The notes below the pieces were generated by a model. The model saw nothing but the letters and a program-made list of their open reading frames with translations, had not been told where the DNA came from and did not search any database. Source: Salegentibacter agarivorans (GTDB taxonomy: Bacteria; Bacteroidota; Bacteroidia; Flavobacteriales; Flavobacteriaceae). From it: a stretch of DNA of 64,000 nucleotides. The stretch lies in NCBI RefSeq assembly GCF_900113135.1, contig NZ_FOOH01000012.1, forward strand, positions 85,101 through 149,100, written 5' to 3'. Below are positions 33,357 through 42,403 of this stretch, piece by piece; position 1 is the first letter of the stretch; every line of letters starts with the position of its first letter. A program made the position numbers and the translations under genes.

Positions 33357-33845
33357 ATGAACAATACGGACTTACAAGCACAAAAAACACGTTTAATTGA
33401 AAAATTGGGCGTTCAGTTTGAAAAAGAGCATCAGTTAGCTCCGGTTGCAGCCAGGATTTTTGCCACGCTTATTGTTACCGGTAAAAAAGGAATCACTTTT
33501 GAGCAATTGGTAAAAGATTTAAATGCCGGAAAAAGTACGGTTTCTACTCATTTAGAACATCTTCAAACAACAAACCGTATTGAATACTACACAAAATCTG
33601 GAGACAGAAAGCGGTATTTTATTGTAAAACCCGACCTGATGGAAAACCATATTGATGAGCTCACCGCGAAGTGGGAAGCTCAAAAATGTATTCATAAAGA
33701 GGTTCTGGAATACAAGCAAAAGAGCAACGAATTGAATAAAGAAGATCCGCCTTTTGATATGGAATTTCAAAAAAGCCTGTTAGACTTTTTAGATGAAGCA
33801 ACGGCAGCGCTTAATAAATTAAAGAAGAACATCAACAACCATTAA
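33357..33845 (+). CDS. GbsR/MarR-family transcriptional regulator
   Basis: A 162-residue winged-helix protein. The DNA-binding part (about residues 25-95) has APVAARIFATLIVTGKKGIT, EQLVKDLNAGKSTVSTHLEH as helix-turn-helix and RIEYYTKSGDRKRYFIV as wing; the C-terminal half is a helical dimerisation region. GbsR-type regulators commonly sit at the start of RND efflux operons in flavobacteria and repress them. It is 15 nt from the adaptor gene. Confidence 0.9.
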   Translation: MNNTDLQAQKTRLIEKLGVQFEKEHQLAPVAARIFATLIVTGKKGITFEQLVKDLNAGKSTVSTHLEHLQTTNRIEYYTKSGDRKRYFIVKPDLMENHIDELTAKWEAQKCIHKEVLEYKQKSNELNKEDPPFDMEFQKSLLDFLDEATAALNKLKKNINNH

Positions 33846-33860
33846 TTACAATAAAAAGCA

Positions 33861-34985
33861 ATGAAAAAGATAATTTATTTCAGTCTGTTTATAGGTGCTG
33901 CCGTTTTCACTTCCTGTTCTAACGGGAAAGAAGAACAGCAAGCAGCACAGGGCCAGGGTGCACAACCACTCCCGGTATTAGAAGTACAAACAAAGACAGT
34001 TACCGGTTTCACTTCCTATCCTACCAGTATAGAGGGTGTGGTAAACAGTCAGGTTAGAGCAAAAGTTTCTGGTTATATCACAGATGTTTTAGTAGATGCA
34101 GGAGAAAAAGTAACAAAAGGACAAAGGCTTTTTAAGCTTGAAACAGAATCTTTATCGGGTGATGCTGAAGCTGCCCAGGCAAATGTAAATGCCGCCCGGG
34201 TTGAAGTTGAAAAACTAAAACCCTTAGTTGAAAAAGATATTATTAGTGGAGTACAACTACAAACCGCAAAAGCACAGCTCTCCCAGGCCCAGGCTAACTA
34301 CAACAGTATAGCTGCAAATATTGATTATGCAAATATTAAAAGCCCGGTAGATGGTTATGTAGGTAATATTAATTTTCGAAATGGAGCACTTGTATCTCCC
34401 GGAGACCCTACACCGCTTACTACGGTTTCCCAAACCGATGAGGTTTATGCGTTCTTTTCTATGAACGAGAAAGATTATATGAGTTTTCTTCAGGAAACTT
34501 CGGGCAGCAGTATAGAAGAAAAGATATCTAATTTCCCAGATGTAAGTTTAATTCTGGCCAATGGTAAAGAATATGAACAAAAAGGGAAAATTCAAACAAT
34601 TTCTGGACAAATTGATCCTTCAACAGGTACAGTAACCTTCAGGGCCAAATTTCCTAATCCAAATCAACTATTATCTAACGGTAATAGTGGTAAGATTCGA
34701 GTGCCACAAACTTTTGAAGACGTAATTGTAGTACCCGAAATCTCAAGTTATGAGCAACAGGGAAGAACTTACGTTTACAAAGTTCAGGGTGATAGTTTGG
34801 CCGTTTCTACACCAATCACAGAAACTTCAAGAGTAAATAATCTTATTGTTGTTGCTTCCGGCCTTAAAAAAGGCGATAAAATTGTTGCTCAGGGCGTGGC
34901 AAAACTAAGAAACAACACTCCAATAAAACCGCAAGAAATTCCTTTTGATAGTATTGCGAATTCTATTAATACAGTATTTAAATAA
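33861..34985 (+). CDS. RND efflux periplasmic adaptor (MexA/AcrA family)
   Basis: A 374-residue lipoprotein (SLFIGAAVFTSCSNG, Cys 19) with the lipoyl half-motifs flanking a helical hairpin (RAKVSGYITDVLVDAGEKVT at about residue 67; YANIKSPVDGYVGNINFRNG after the hairpin), then beta-barrel and membrane-proximal domains. It bridges the inner-membrane pump and the outer-membrane channel encoded by the next two genes. Confidence 0.95.
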   Translation: MKKIIYFSLFIGAAVFTSCSNGKEEQQAAQGQGAQPLPVLEVQTKTVTGFTSYPTSIEGVVNSQVRAKVSGYITDVLVDAGEKVTKGQRLFKLETESLSGDAEAAQANVNAARVEVEKLKPLVEKDIISGVQLQTAKAQLSQAQANYNSIAANIDYANIKSPVDGYVGNINFRNGALVSPGDPTPLTTVSQTDEVYAFFSMNEKDYMSFLQETSGSSIEEKISNFPDVSLILANGKEYEQKGKIQTISGQIDPSTGTVTFRAKFPNPNQLLSNGNSGKIRVPQTFEDVIVVPEISSYEQQGRTYVYKVQGDSLAVSTPITETSRVNNLIVVASGLKKGDKIVAQGVAKLRNNTPIKPQEIPFDSIANSINTVFK

Positions 34986-34994
34986 GACTTTAAG

Positions 34995-37900
34995 ATGCTA
35001 AAGAAATTTATAGAAAGACCGGTATTATCTACGGTCGTTTCCATTATAATTGTGGTATTGGGTGTGTTGGGAATTTCAACACTGCCTGTAACGCAGTATC
35101 CAGATATTGCCCCTCCAACGGTTCAGGTTTCGGCTAATTTCCCGGGGGCAAATGCTCAAACAGTACTGGAGAGTGTAATTATTCCCATTGAAGAGCAAAT
35201 AAACGGGGTTGAGGGAATGGATTATATTACCTCTACTGCCAGTAACAACGGTAGTGCCAGTATACAGGTATTTTTTGACCAGGGAGTAGATCCAGATATT
35301 GCCGCGGTAAACGTTCAAAACCGTGTGGCACGTGCTACACCTTTACTGCCGCAGGAAGTAACCCAATCTGGGGTAACCACGCAAAAAGAACAAACCAGTG
35401 CATTGATGTTCTTTACCGTGGTTTCAGACAACGAAGAATATGACGCAACTTTTATTCAGAATTACCTGAATATTAACGTGATTCCAGAATTACAGCGTAT
35501 TAACGGGGTTGGGAACGTAAATGTATTTGGCGCCAAGAAATATGCGATGCGAATCTGGCTTCAGCCTGAAAAATTAGCGGCTTATAATTTAATCCCTTCA
35601 GATGTTATTGGAGCCATTAATGAGCAAAGTCAGGAAGCTGCTGCGGGATCTTTAGGTCAAAATAATGCTGAAGCTTTTGAATATGTACTGCGTTATAGCG
35701 GAAGATACCAGGACGAAGATCAATACCGAAATATTATTATTAAAGCCCTTGATAATGGGCAATACCTAAGGTTAGACGATGTTGCAGAAGTTGAACTGGA
35801 TGCCGAAGGTTATAATGTTATTGGATATACCAATGGTAAGCCAGGAGTGAATATGGCTGTTTACCAAACGCCAGGTTCTAATGCCCAGGAAATTATTGAA
35901 AATATTCACCAGAAGCTGGACGAAATGGAAGAAGATTTTCCAACCGGGCTTTCGGTATATATAAATTTTGATACCAACGAATTTCTTACCGCTTCTATAG
36001 ATAAAGTGATTTTAACGCTTATTGAAGCGTTTATACTGGTATTTATTGTAGTTTTTATATTTCTTCAGGATTTTAGGTCTACCCTTATTCCTGCCATTGC
36101 GGTACCGGTTTCCATAATTGGTACATTCTTTTTCTTAAACCTGTTTGGGTACTCTATAAACTTACTAACGCTATTTGCGCTGGTACTGGCTATTGGTATT
36201 GTAGTAGATGATGCTATTGTAGTAGTAGAAGCCGTACATGCAAAAATGGAAGAAGGAGCTAAAGATGCCATAAGCGGTACAAGAAAAGCGATGGACGAAA
36301 TTACCGGGGCGATTATTTCTATTACGCTGGTAATGGGAGCGGTATTTATTCCCGTAACTTTTATCACGGGACCCACAGGAGTTTTCTATGAACAATTTGG
36401 GGTGACTTTAATTGTAGCTATTGCAATATCTGCAGTTAATGCTTTAACTTTAAGTCCTGCGCTTTGTGCCATTTTCTTAAAACCACATCGTGAAGACGAA
36501 GAACATAAGAAAAAGAATTTTTTACAGCGCTTCTTTAGTTCGTTTAATACCGCTTTTAAAGTAACTACTGACAAGTATGTGAATTCCCTTACATTTTTAA
36601 GTAAACATAAGTGGATTACAGGGCTAATCCTTGTAGCTGCGGTACTTGCTATATTTTGGGGAGCTAAGACTACTCCAACCGGTTTTGTACCAGATGAAGA
36701 CCGCGGAATATTATTTGTAAATGTTGAATTACCTGCCGGTGCTTCTTTAGACAGAACCGTGGGAATTACTTCAGAATTAGAGAAAAAAGCACAACAAATA
36801 GAAGGTGTACAGGGTGTTTCTTTAGTAAATGGTTATAGTTTAATTGGTGGAGCAGGTAGTAACTATGCACTTGGTTTTATTAAATTAGACGACTGGAGTG
36901 AACGTGAAGAAGATCACCTATCGGTAGAATCTATCCAGGGACAATTATTTCAAATTGGCGCTTCATTTTCTGATGCTGAAATGCTATTCTTTTCTCCTCC
37001 CAGTATTCCAGGTTTTGGAGTTTCAGGGGGATTTGAAGCTAAATTGTTAGATAGATCAGGTGGTAGTTTCCAGGAACTGGATACCCAAACCCAAAATTAT
37101 ATTGCAGCGCTTTCCCAAAGACCGGAAATTCAGTATGCACAAAGTTCTTTCAACACAAATTATCCGCAGTATGAAATGGATTTAAATATTCCGAAAGCTA
37201 AAGAAGCAGGCGTGGATATTTCTACCATCTTCTCAACATTACAAGGGTATATTGGAAGTATTTACGCAGCAGATTTCTCTAGATTTGGTAAACAATATCG
37301 TGTGTATGTTCAGGCTTTACCTGAAGATCGCGCCGGCACCGACGATTTAAATTCTCTATTTGTAAGAAATTCCCAGGGAGAAATGGCGCCTTTAAGTGAA
37401 TTTGTAAGCTTAAAACGGGTTTATGGTCCGCAATCGGTAACCAGGTTTAACCTGTTTAACTCGGCAACTATAAACGGTGCCCCGGCTCCGGGATATTCTT
37501 CTGGAGATGCTATTGCAGCAGTACAAGAAGTAAGTGCAGAATCACTACCCTCTAATTTTAGCGTAGATTATAGCGGACTTACCAGGGAAGAAGTTTCAGC
37601 AGGTTCACAGACTACTTTTATCTTGATTTTAAGTATTCTGTTTGTTTACTTCATTCTTTCAGCTCAATATGAAAGCTACCTTATTCCTTTCGCAGTGCTA
37701 CTTTCATTGCCGGTTGGGGTAATGGGCTCTTACCTGGTAACTAAATTCACAGGGCTTCAGGCAAATATTTATTTCCAAATTGCTTTAATAATGCTGCTGG
37801 GGCTGCTGGCTAAGAACGCAATTCTTATTGTAGAGTTTGCCATGCAACGAAGGCAGGCAGGCCTTTCTATTGTAGATGCTGCCTTAGAGGGTGCAAGAGT

Positions 37901-38156
37901 GCGGTTAAGACCTATTTTAATGACCTCTTTTGCCTTTATTATTGGTTTACTTCCTTTGGTTTTTGCCGGTGGTACAGGTGCTGCAGGTAACCGCTCTATA
38001 GGTACGGGAGCTGTTGGAGGTTTATTAGTTGGTACCATATTGGGAGTTTTTATTATTCCAATTCTTTATATCATTTTCCAACATTTACAGGAAAAAATAA
38101 CCGGGATACCAGAAGCAGCTAAAACAGAAAACAAATCAATTTCTGAAAAAGAATAA
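34995..38156 (+). CDS. RND multidrug efflux permease (AcrB/HAE1 family)
   Basis: A 1053-residue inner-membrane pump. It starts MLKKFIERPVLSTVVSIIIV, includes the porter-domain sequence TLPVTQYPDIAPPTVQVSAN, the TM4 proton-relay Asp pair in LAIGIVVDDAIVVVEAVHAK, and the C-terminal repeat with LLAKNAILIVEFAMQRRQAG. Length and motifs are those of hydrophobic/amphiphilic exporters such as AcrB and MexB. It lies 9 nt downstream of the adaptor and 2 nt upstream of the outer-membrane component. Confidence 0.97.
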   Translation: MLKKFIERPVLSTVVSIIIVVLGVLGISTLPVTQYPDIAPPTVQVSANFPGANAQTVLESVIIPIEEQINGVEGMDYITSTASNNGSASIQVFFDQGVDPDIAAVNVQNRVARATPLLPQEVTQSGVTTQKEQTSALMFFTVVSDNEEYDATFIQNYLNINVIPELQRINGVGNVNVFGAKKYAMRIWLQPEKLAAYNLIPSDVIGAINEQSQEAAAGSLGQNNAEAFEYVLRYSGRYQDEDQYRNIIIKALDNGQYLRLDDVAEVELDAEGYNVIGYTNGKPGVNMAVYQTPGSNAQEIIENIHQKLDEMEEDFPTGLSVYINFDTNEFLTASIDKVILTLIEAFILVFIVVFIFLQDFRSTLIPAIAVPVSIIGTFFFLNLFGYSINLLTLFALVLAIGIVVDDAIVVVEAVHAKMEEGAKDAISGTRKAMDEITGAIISITLVMGAVFIPVTFITGPTGVFYEQFGVTLIVAIAISAVNALTLSPALCAIFLKPHREDEEHKKKNFLQRFFSSFNTAFKVTTDKYVNSLTFLSKHKWITGLILVAAVLAIFWGAKTTPTGFVPDEDRGILFVNVELPAGASLDRTVGITSELEKKAQQIEGVQGVSLVNGYSLIGGAGSNYALGFIKLDDWSEREEDHLSVESIQGQLFQIGASFSDAEMLFFSPPSIPGFGVSGGFEAKLLDRSGGSFQELDTQTQNYIAALSQRPEIQYAQSSFNTNYPQYEMDLNIPKAKEAGVDISTIFSTLQGYIGSIYAADFSRFGKQYRVYVQALPEDRAGTDDLNSLFVRNSQGEMAPLSEFVSLKRVYGPQSVTRFNLFNSATINGAPAPGYSSGDAIAAVQEVSAESLPSNFSVDYSGLTREEVSAGSQTTFILILSILFVYFILSAQYESYLIPFAVLLSLPVGVMGSYLVTKFTGLQANIYFQIALIMLLGLLAKNAILIVEFAMQRRQAGLSIVDAALEGARVRLRPILMTSFAFIIGLLPLVFAGGTGAAGNRSIGTGAVGGLLVGTILGVFIIPILYIIFQHLQEKITGIPEAAKTENKSISEKE

Positions 38157-38158
38157 CA

Positions 38159-39565
38159 ATGAGAAAGAACAGTATATATAAACTTTTGCTTGGGGGAGCC
38201 TTACCATTTTTATTGGTTTCCTGTTTTGCAGCCAAAGATTACGAACGTCCTGAAATAGAAGAGATTTCTGAAGAATTGTATAGAACAGATAATCTTCCGC
38301 AGGATTCCTTAAATATGGCCACTATTTCCTGGACCGAAATTTTTACCGATCCTATTCTGAAAAACCATATTGAAGAAGGCCTGGAGAATAATATAGATAT
38401 ACGCATTGCCATACAGCAAATGTTGGCAGCCGAAGCTTATGTAAAACAAGGGAAAGCGAGTTATTTCCCTACCCTAAGTGCAGGGCCGGCCGTAAATCAT
38501 CAAATCTTATCTCCTAACAGCCAGTTTGGTTCTTTCTTTGACGGAAGTATTACCCAATACGACGTTACCGGAAATCTTTCCTGGGAAGCTGATATTTGGG
38601 GAAAAATAAGAAGTAACGATCGTGCTTTTACCGCAGCTTATCTACAAAGTGAAGCTGCTCATAAAGCGGTAAAGACTCAGCTTATTTCCAATATTGCTAA
38701 TAATTATTATCAATTACTAAGCCTGGACGAGCAACTTAGAATTGCAAAAGAAACCCTGGAAACCAGGAAAAGCAGCCTGGAAACTACAATGGCCCTTAAA
38801 GATGCCGGAAATGTAACTGAAGTTGGTGTACAACAAACCAAAGCGCAGTTGCATACAGCCGAGGCTTTAGTAGTGCAGCTTGAAAACCAAATTCGCTTGC
38901 TGGAAAATTCATTTTCCATTCTACTGGGCGCAGGGCCACAGGAAATAGAACGAACTGATTTATCACAACAAAATATTGTAAGTCCGTTGAATACAGGAGT
39001 GCCCTCACAACTCCTAAGAAATAGGCCAGATGTGATTGCCGCCGAGTACGGATTAATTAATGCTTTTGAACTTACTAATGCGGCTCGCGCTAACTTCTAT
39101 CCTTCGCTTACATTAACCGCTTCAGGTGGTTTTCAAAGTTTAGAACTGGATAAATTATTAAATGCCAATTCCCTTTTTGCTAATTTGGGTGCTTCGCTTT
39201 TGCAGCCAATTGTTAATAAGCGGCAAATAAGAACCCAGTACGAAGTTTCGCAGGCACAACAAGAAGAAGCTTTACTAAACTTTAAACAAGCCATTTTAGT
39301 GGCCGGCAGGGAAGTTTCAGATGCACTTTCTAATTACCAGGCAAGTACCGAACGCATAGATATTCTTGAGAATGAATATGAAGCTTACAATAAGGCTTCA
39401 GGCTATTCAGAAGAATTATTGAATAACGGTCTTATAAATTACCTGGAAGTATTAACCGCAAGGGAAAATGCTTTAAATTCTCAGCTAAACCTTATAAATG
39501 CTGAATACAATAAATTGAATTCCATCGTAAATCTTTATAAAGCCCTTGGTGGAGGCTGGCAATAA
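38159..39565 (+). CDS. TolC-family outer-membrane efflux lipoprotein (OprM/NodT type)
   Basis: A 468-residue lipoprotein (GALPFLLVSCFAAKDYERP, lipobox Cys 22) with the two OEP repeats: ISWTEIFTDPILKNHIEEGL...NNIDIRIAIQQMLAAEAYVK in the first half, and LRNRPDVIAAEYGLINAFEL in the second. It completes the tripartite pump. The pair of long coiled-coil segments is seen around residues 165-230 and 370-440. A terminator follows. Confidence 0.95.
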   Translation: MRKNSIYKLLLGGALPFLLVSCFAAKDYERPEIEEISEELYRTDNLPQDSLNMATISWTEIFTDPILKNHIEEGLENNIDIRIAIQQMLAAEAYVKQGKASYFPTLSAGPAVNHQILSPNSQFGSFFDGSITQYDVTGNLSWEADIWGKIRSNDRAFTAAYLQSEAAHKAVKTQLISNIANNYYQLLSLDEQLRIAKETLETRKSSLETTMALKDAGNVTEVGVQQTKAQLHTAEALVVQLENQIRLLENSFSILLGAGPQEIERTDLSQQNIVSPLNTGVPSQLLRNRPDVIAAEYGLINAFELTNAARANFYPSLTLTASGGFQSLELDKLLNANSLFANLGASLLQPIVNKRQIRTQYEVSQAQQEEALLNFKQAILVAGREVSDALSNYQASTERIDILENEYEAYNKASGYSEELLNNGLINYLEVLTARENALNSQLNLINAEYNKLNSIVNLYKALGGGWQ

Positions 39566-39597
39566 ATTGTGTTGAATTTGTTTTGTTAATTGTTGAA

Positions 39598-39634
39598 TAA
39601 ACAGCTCCAGAATTAAATTTTGGGGCTGTTTTTT
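39598..39634 (+). terminator. intrinsic terminator of the RND operon
   Basis: AACAGCTCCAGAA and the complementary TTTTGGGGCTGTT form an interrupted stem with a T-run after it. Confidence 0.75.
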
Positions 39635-39670
39635 TGTTGAGATTGAAATTTAATTTCGACTAAGCCAGTA

Positions 39671-39763
39671 CACTACCTGGAGCAAGCCCACGGGACTTTT
39701 TGTAAGAAAAATAGTTTGATTTGAGGCAAACCTCGTAGCATTTAAATCTCGATTATCGAGTAA
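39671..39763 (+). repeat. dispersed repeat A, full copy (A3)
   Basis: Blocks in order: CACTACCTGGAGCAAGCCCA, an AT-rich middle, TTTGAGGCAAACCTCGTAGC and the 23-nt core TTTAAATCTCGATTATCGAG plus TAA. The core is a palindrome (CTCGATTATCGAG) and is identical at 17384 and 49500. The element ends 36 nt before the thioredoxin gene, next to a -7-like box TAACTTTA. Confidence 0.75.
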
Positions 39764-39799
39764 ATTCAGTAACTTTAAGAAAGCTTAAATTTTATTAAA

Positions 39800-40099
39800 A
39801 TGAAAAGTAGTTTTAGTGATATTATAAAAGATGAAAAACCTGTTCTAGTTGATTTTTATGCTGACTGGTGTGGCCCTTGCAAAACACTGGCGCCAATTTT
39901 AAAAGACGTAAAGGCCGAATTGGGCGATGGCGTAAAAATTGTAAAGATAGATGTAGATAAAAACCAGGAATTGGCGGGAAAATACCAGGTGCGCGGTGTT
40001 CCCACAATGATGCTATTTAAAAATGGCCAGCAACTCTGGAGACAATCTGGAGTTTTACAAAAAGCTGAAATTGTAAATATTATTAATTCTAATTCCTAA
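39800..40099 (+). CDS. trxA: thioredoxin
   Basis: A 99-residue thioredoxin with the active site YADWCGPCKTLAPIL (CGPC), followed by VKIVKIDVDKNQELAGKYQV and the cis-Pro region VRGVPTMMLFKNGQQLWRQS. It is slightly short at the N-terminus for a thioredoxin but complete in its fold. Cytoplasmic disulfide reductant. It stands alone, with repeat A just upstream. Confidence 0.92.
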   Translation: MKSSFSDIIKDEKPVLVDFYADWCGPCKTLAPILKDVKAELGDGVKIVKIDVDKNQELAGKYQVRGVPTMMLFKNGQQLWRQSGVLQKAEIVNIINSNS

Positions 40100-40143
40100 T
40101 AGAAACCTAAAGCTGGGAAGCAATGTATGTTTTTGAAATTATT

Positions 40144-40425
40144 TTAAGCTAAAACCTTCTGAAATTCGGGTTCTTTTTCTATCACACTTTTTGCAAAAGG
40201 ACATAGCGGAATCACCTTCAGCTTATTTTCTTTTGCAAAATCTACAGTAGCTTTTATTAATTTCTTGCCTATACCTTGGCCTTTAAAATCGGGGTCAACT
40301 TCGGTATGGTCTATTATAAACTTGCTTCGGCCTGCCCAGGTATATTCTACTTTCCCGGCAATTTTTTCATTTTCCAAAGCTTGAAAAAAGCCCTTCTTAA
40401 TTTCATCAACTTGTTCAATCTTCAT
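40144..40425 (-). CDS. GNAT-type N-acetyltransferase (YidJ-like, short)
   Basis: A 93-residue minimal acetyltransferase. It has IIDHTEVDPDFKGQGIGKKL (acetyl-CoA pyrophosphate loop, with GQGIGKKL) and a C-terminal LKVIPLCPFAKSVIEKEPEF, the pattern of the small GCN5-related family that includes human NATD1 and S. aureus SAV2283-type proteins (PF14542). Substrate unknown. It lies about 30 nt downstream of the YCII lipoprotein on the same strand. Confidence 0.88.
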   Translation of the reverse strand: MKIEQVDEIKKGFFQALENEKIAGKVEYTWAGRSKFIIDHTEVDPDFKGQGIGKKLIKATVDFAKENKLKVIPLCPFAKSVIEKEPEFQKVLA

Positions 40426-40455
40426 AATTCAAATTTTTAAGAATTTTGTCTGGAT

Positions 40456-40956
40456 TTAATCGAGTTTTCCACCCTTTGCGGTCCACCAGGGATGAACTTC
40501 AACTTTTAATCTACCGGCTTTTACCATAGGATCCTGTTTTGCCAAACTATCGGCTTCTTGCTGCGTAGCCGTATTATAAACCGCAATTCCACGAATATCC
40601 CCGTCATCACCAAAGGGGCCAATTAAGCTTGCGTAGCCTTCTTGTGCCATTTTGCTTAAATAAGCCAGGTGTTCCTTTTGCAGTTTTGCCGCTTCAGTAG
40701 AATCCTGGTTGCGGTTTTCTCCCTTTTTCAAAAAAACCATATAATATTGCTGCATCAAATAAGTGCTGTCGCCCTCTTTGTAGGTAAAAGTTTGATAACC
40801 TTTTTCATTTAAATGTTTCGCAATAGAATCTATATTGGTTTTGGGCTTTTTCTTCTCAACTTTCTCTGGCCCGGGAATACCTCGCTCCTGTTCTGGAATA
40901 TCTTTACAGGAAAGTATTAAAAACGGAAAAACGAGTATATAAATTAATTTCTTCAT
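40456..40956 (-). CDS. lipoprotein with a YCII-like domain
   Basis: A 166-residue lipoprotein: signal ILVFPFLILSC (Cys 17), a Lys/Pro-rich linker, then a YciI-related domain of about 95 residues (YMVFLKKGENRNQDSTEAAK, HLAYLSKMAQEGYASLIGPF, RGIAVYNTATQQEADSLAKQ). YciI-like domains have a ferredoxin fold; the exported form is found in Bacteroidota and its function is unknown. It follows the CYTH gene by 8 nt. Confidence 0.8.
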   Translation of the reverse strand: MKKLIYILVFPFLILSCKDIPEQERGIPGPEKVEKKKPKTNIDSIAKHLNEKGYQTFTYKEGDSTYLMQQYYMVFLKKGENRNQDSTEAAKLQKEHLAYLSKMAQEGYASLIGPFGDDGDIRGIAVYNTATQQEADSLAKQDPMVKAGRLKVEVHPWWTAKGGKLD

Positions 40957-40964
40957 ATTAAATT

Positions 40965-41432
40965 TTACCAGTTTTTATACGGGTTCTTGCTTAATTGGGA
41001 ATTATAATATTTTATATCTCCGGTTACTTCTTCTCCCAGCCAATTGGGTTTCTTAAAGGTATCGGTTTCAGAATTCAATTCTATTTCTGCTACGGTTAAA
41101 CCTTCATTTTCAGCGTGAAATTCATCAATTTCAAAAACAAAATCACCGCCTTTCACCAAATAGCGGGTTTTTTCTATAACTCCAGGTTCACAAAGTCCAA
41201 ATAGCGCTTCGGCTTCCTTTATATCAATTTCCTTTTCCCATTCAAAACGTGTAAGTCCGTTTTTTGAAGATTTCCCTTTAATAGTAAGAAAAGCATTATC
41301 GCCGGTAATTCTTAAGCGCACTGTACGTTCGGGATCGGTGTTTAAAAATCCTTGTTTTATGCTGAAATTCTTAAATGATTCCTTTTTAAAATCTTCTGAA
41401 AGTACAAGGTATTTACGTTCAATTTCCTGCAT
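40965..41432 (-). CDS. CYTH-domain protein (triphosphate tunnel metalloenzyme)
   Basis: A 155-residue CYTH protein beginning MQEIERKYLVLSEDFKKES, with the EIERK signature, followed by RTVRLRITGDNAFLTIKGKS, FEWEKEID and a C-terminal AEIELNSETDTF and WLGEEVTGDIKYYNS. Enzymes of this family hydrolyse inorganic triphosphate or other triphosphates in a tunnel lined with Lys, Arg and Glu. The ATG directly follows the stop of the upstream gene (TAAATG). Confidence 0.93.
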   Translation of the reverse strand: MQEIERKYLVLSEDFKKESFKNFSIKQGFLNTDPERTVRLRITGDNAFLTIKGKSSKNGLTRFEWEKEIDIKEAEALFGLCEPGVIEKTRYLVKGGDFVFEIDEFHAENEGLTVAEIELNSETDTFKKPNWLGEEVTGDIKYYNSQLSKNPYKNW

Positions 41433-42098
41433 TTAATTATTGTGTGCTATATTTTTAATTTCATCTGAAGGAATTCTTTCTACGTCCAATTCGGGCTTAT
41501 TAGCAATGGCTACCATAGCCCTGGCAATACTTTCAGCCGAAATAGACTTGTATTTACGTAAAGTTCCCAGGAAAAACGGATTTATAAAATTGAGCATTAC
41601 TTTTCCAACTTTTTCAAAGCTTCGGCTTTCCTTCCGCTCACCAGTAATAAGTGAAGGTTGTAAGATATAGGTATTCTTAATTTCCTGCTCTAATACCTCT
41701 TTCTCCATTTTCCCCTTAATACGGTTATAAAACACCCTGCTTTTGGGATTCGCTCCAAGTGCCGAAACTACCAGAAATGTATCTATATTATTTGCTTTAC
41801 AAAGCCTGGCCGCTGTCACAGGAATTCCGCGATCAATTTTGGTGTACGTATTGTGATCTGGGGTCTTCTTTTTGGTGGTACCCACACAACAAAAAACCTC
41901 ATCGGCGGTAAATTTGTCTTTATGTTCCTCCAGTTTAAAAAGATCTATTAAATGTTCTTCGATTTTAGGATGTTTTTTTTCTACTGAATTTCTCGAGAAA
42001 AGTTTGATTTTCCCATACCTGTCGTCTTCAAGTAATTGCTGTAGTAACATTCCTCCGGTTAGGCCGGTAGCTCCTAAAATTATTGCTGTTTTTGGCAT
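41433..42098 (-). CDS. NAD(P)-binding oxidoreductase (HTATIP2-like atypical SDR)
   Basis: A 221-residue Rossmann-fold protein beginning AIILGATGLTGGMLLQQLLE, with the atypical SDR motif GATGLTG, a FCCVGTTKKKTPDHNTYTKI block and VSALGANPKSRVFYNRIKGK containing the YxxxK pair. It is like the HTATIP2/TIP30-type family found as a single gene in many bacteria; the substrate is unknown. It abuts the CYTH gene and is separated from the frameshifted toxin by 10 nt, so the toxin-antitoxin promoter may also drive it. Confidence 0.85.
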   Translation of the reverse strand: MPKTAIILGATGLTGGMLLQQLLEDDRYGKIKLFSRNSVEKKHPKIEEHLIDLFKLEEHKDKFTADEVFCCVGTTKKKTPDHNTYTKIDRGIPVTAARLCKANNIDTFLVVSALGANPKSRVFYNRIKGKMEKEVLEQEIKNTYILQPSLITGERKESRSFEKVGKVMLNFINPFFLGTLRKYKSISAESIARAMVAIANKPELDVERIPSDEIKNIAHNN

Positions 42099-42108
42099 AT
42101 ATTATTTA

Positions 42109-42403
42109 TTAATGAACCGGTCTTTTTCTGGTTCCTCTAAAATTAATTATTTCGATTCTTTGTTTCTCTTTATTTTCTCTATAAACTATATAATTATTTT
42201 TATCTATCAAAGCTTTAAAAAGCTTAGGGTTTTGCGTGGACTTAGGAAACAAATTCTGGGTTTAAAATGATGATTTGAATAACTATTTTAAGTTTTTCTT
42301 CCAGTTTAAATATTTCTTTTTCAGTCCAATTTTCTTCCAAATATTCCAGCACTCTCTGCAAACCTGTCTTTGCAGTCTCTGTCCAAAAGATCTCTAATGC
42401 CAT
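42109..42403 (-). pseudogene. frameshifted ParE/RelE-family toxin
   Basis: From ATG 42403 the frame gives MALEIFWTETAKTGLQRVLE and stops at 42242 after 53 codons. The +1 frame then continues FPKSTQNPKLFKALIDKNNY, IVYRENKEKQRIEIINFRGT and RKRPVH to a stop at 42109. Removing one base near 42248-42252 would join them into a protein of about 97 residues with the typical ParE/RelE end. The start overlaps the antitoxin by 10 nt, as in an intact operon. It is either a real loss of the toxin or a single-base sequence error. Confidence 0.75.

Noticed and set aside
36065..36395. Two overlapping minus-strand frames within the RND permease gene
   Set aside because: The sense strand is a complete, strongly conserved permease; these are shadows.
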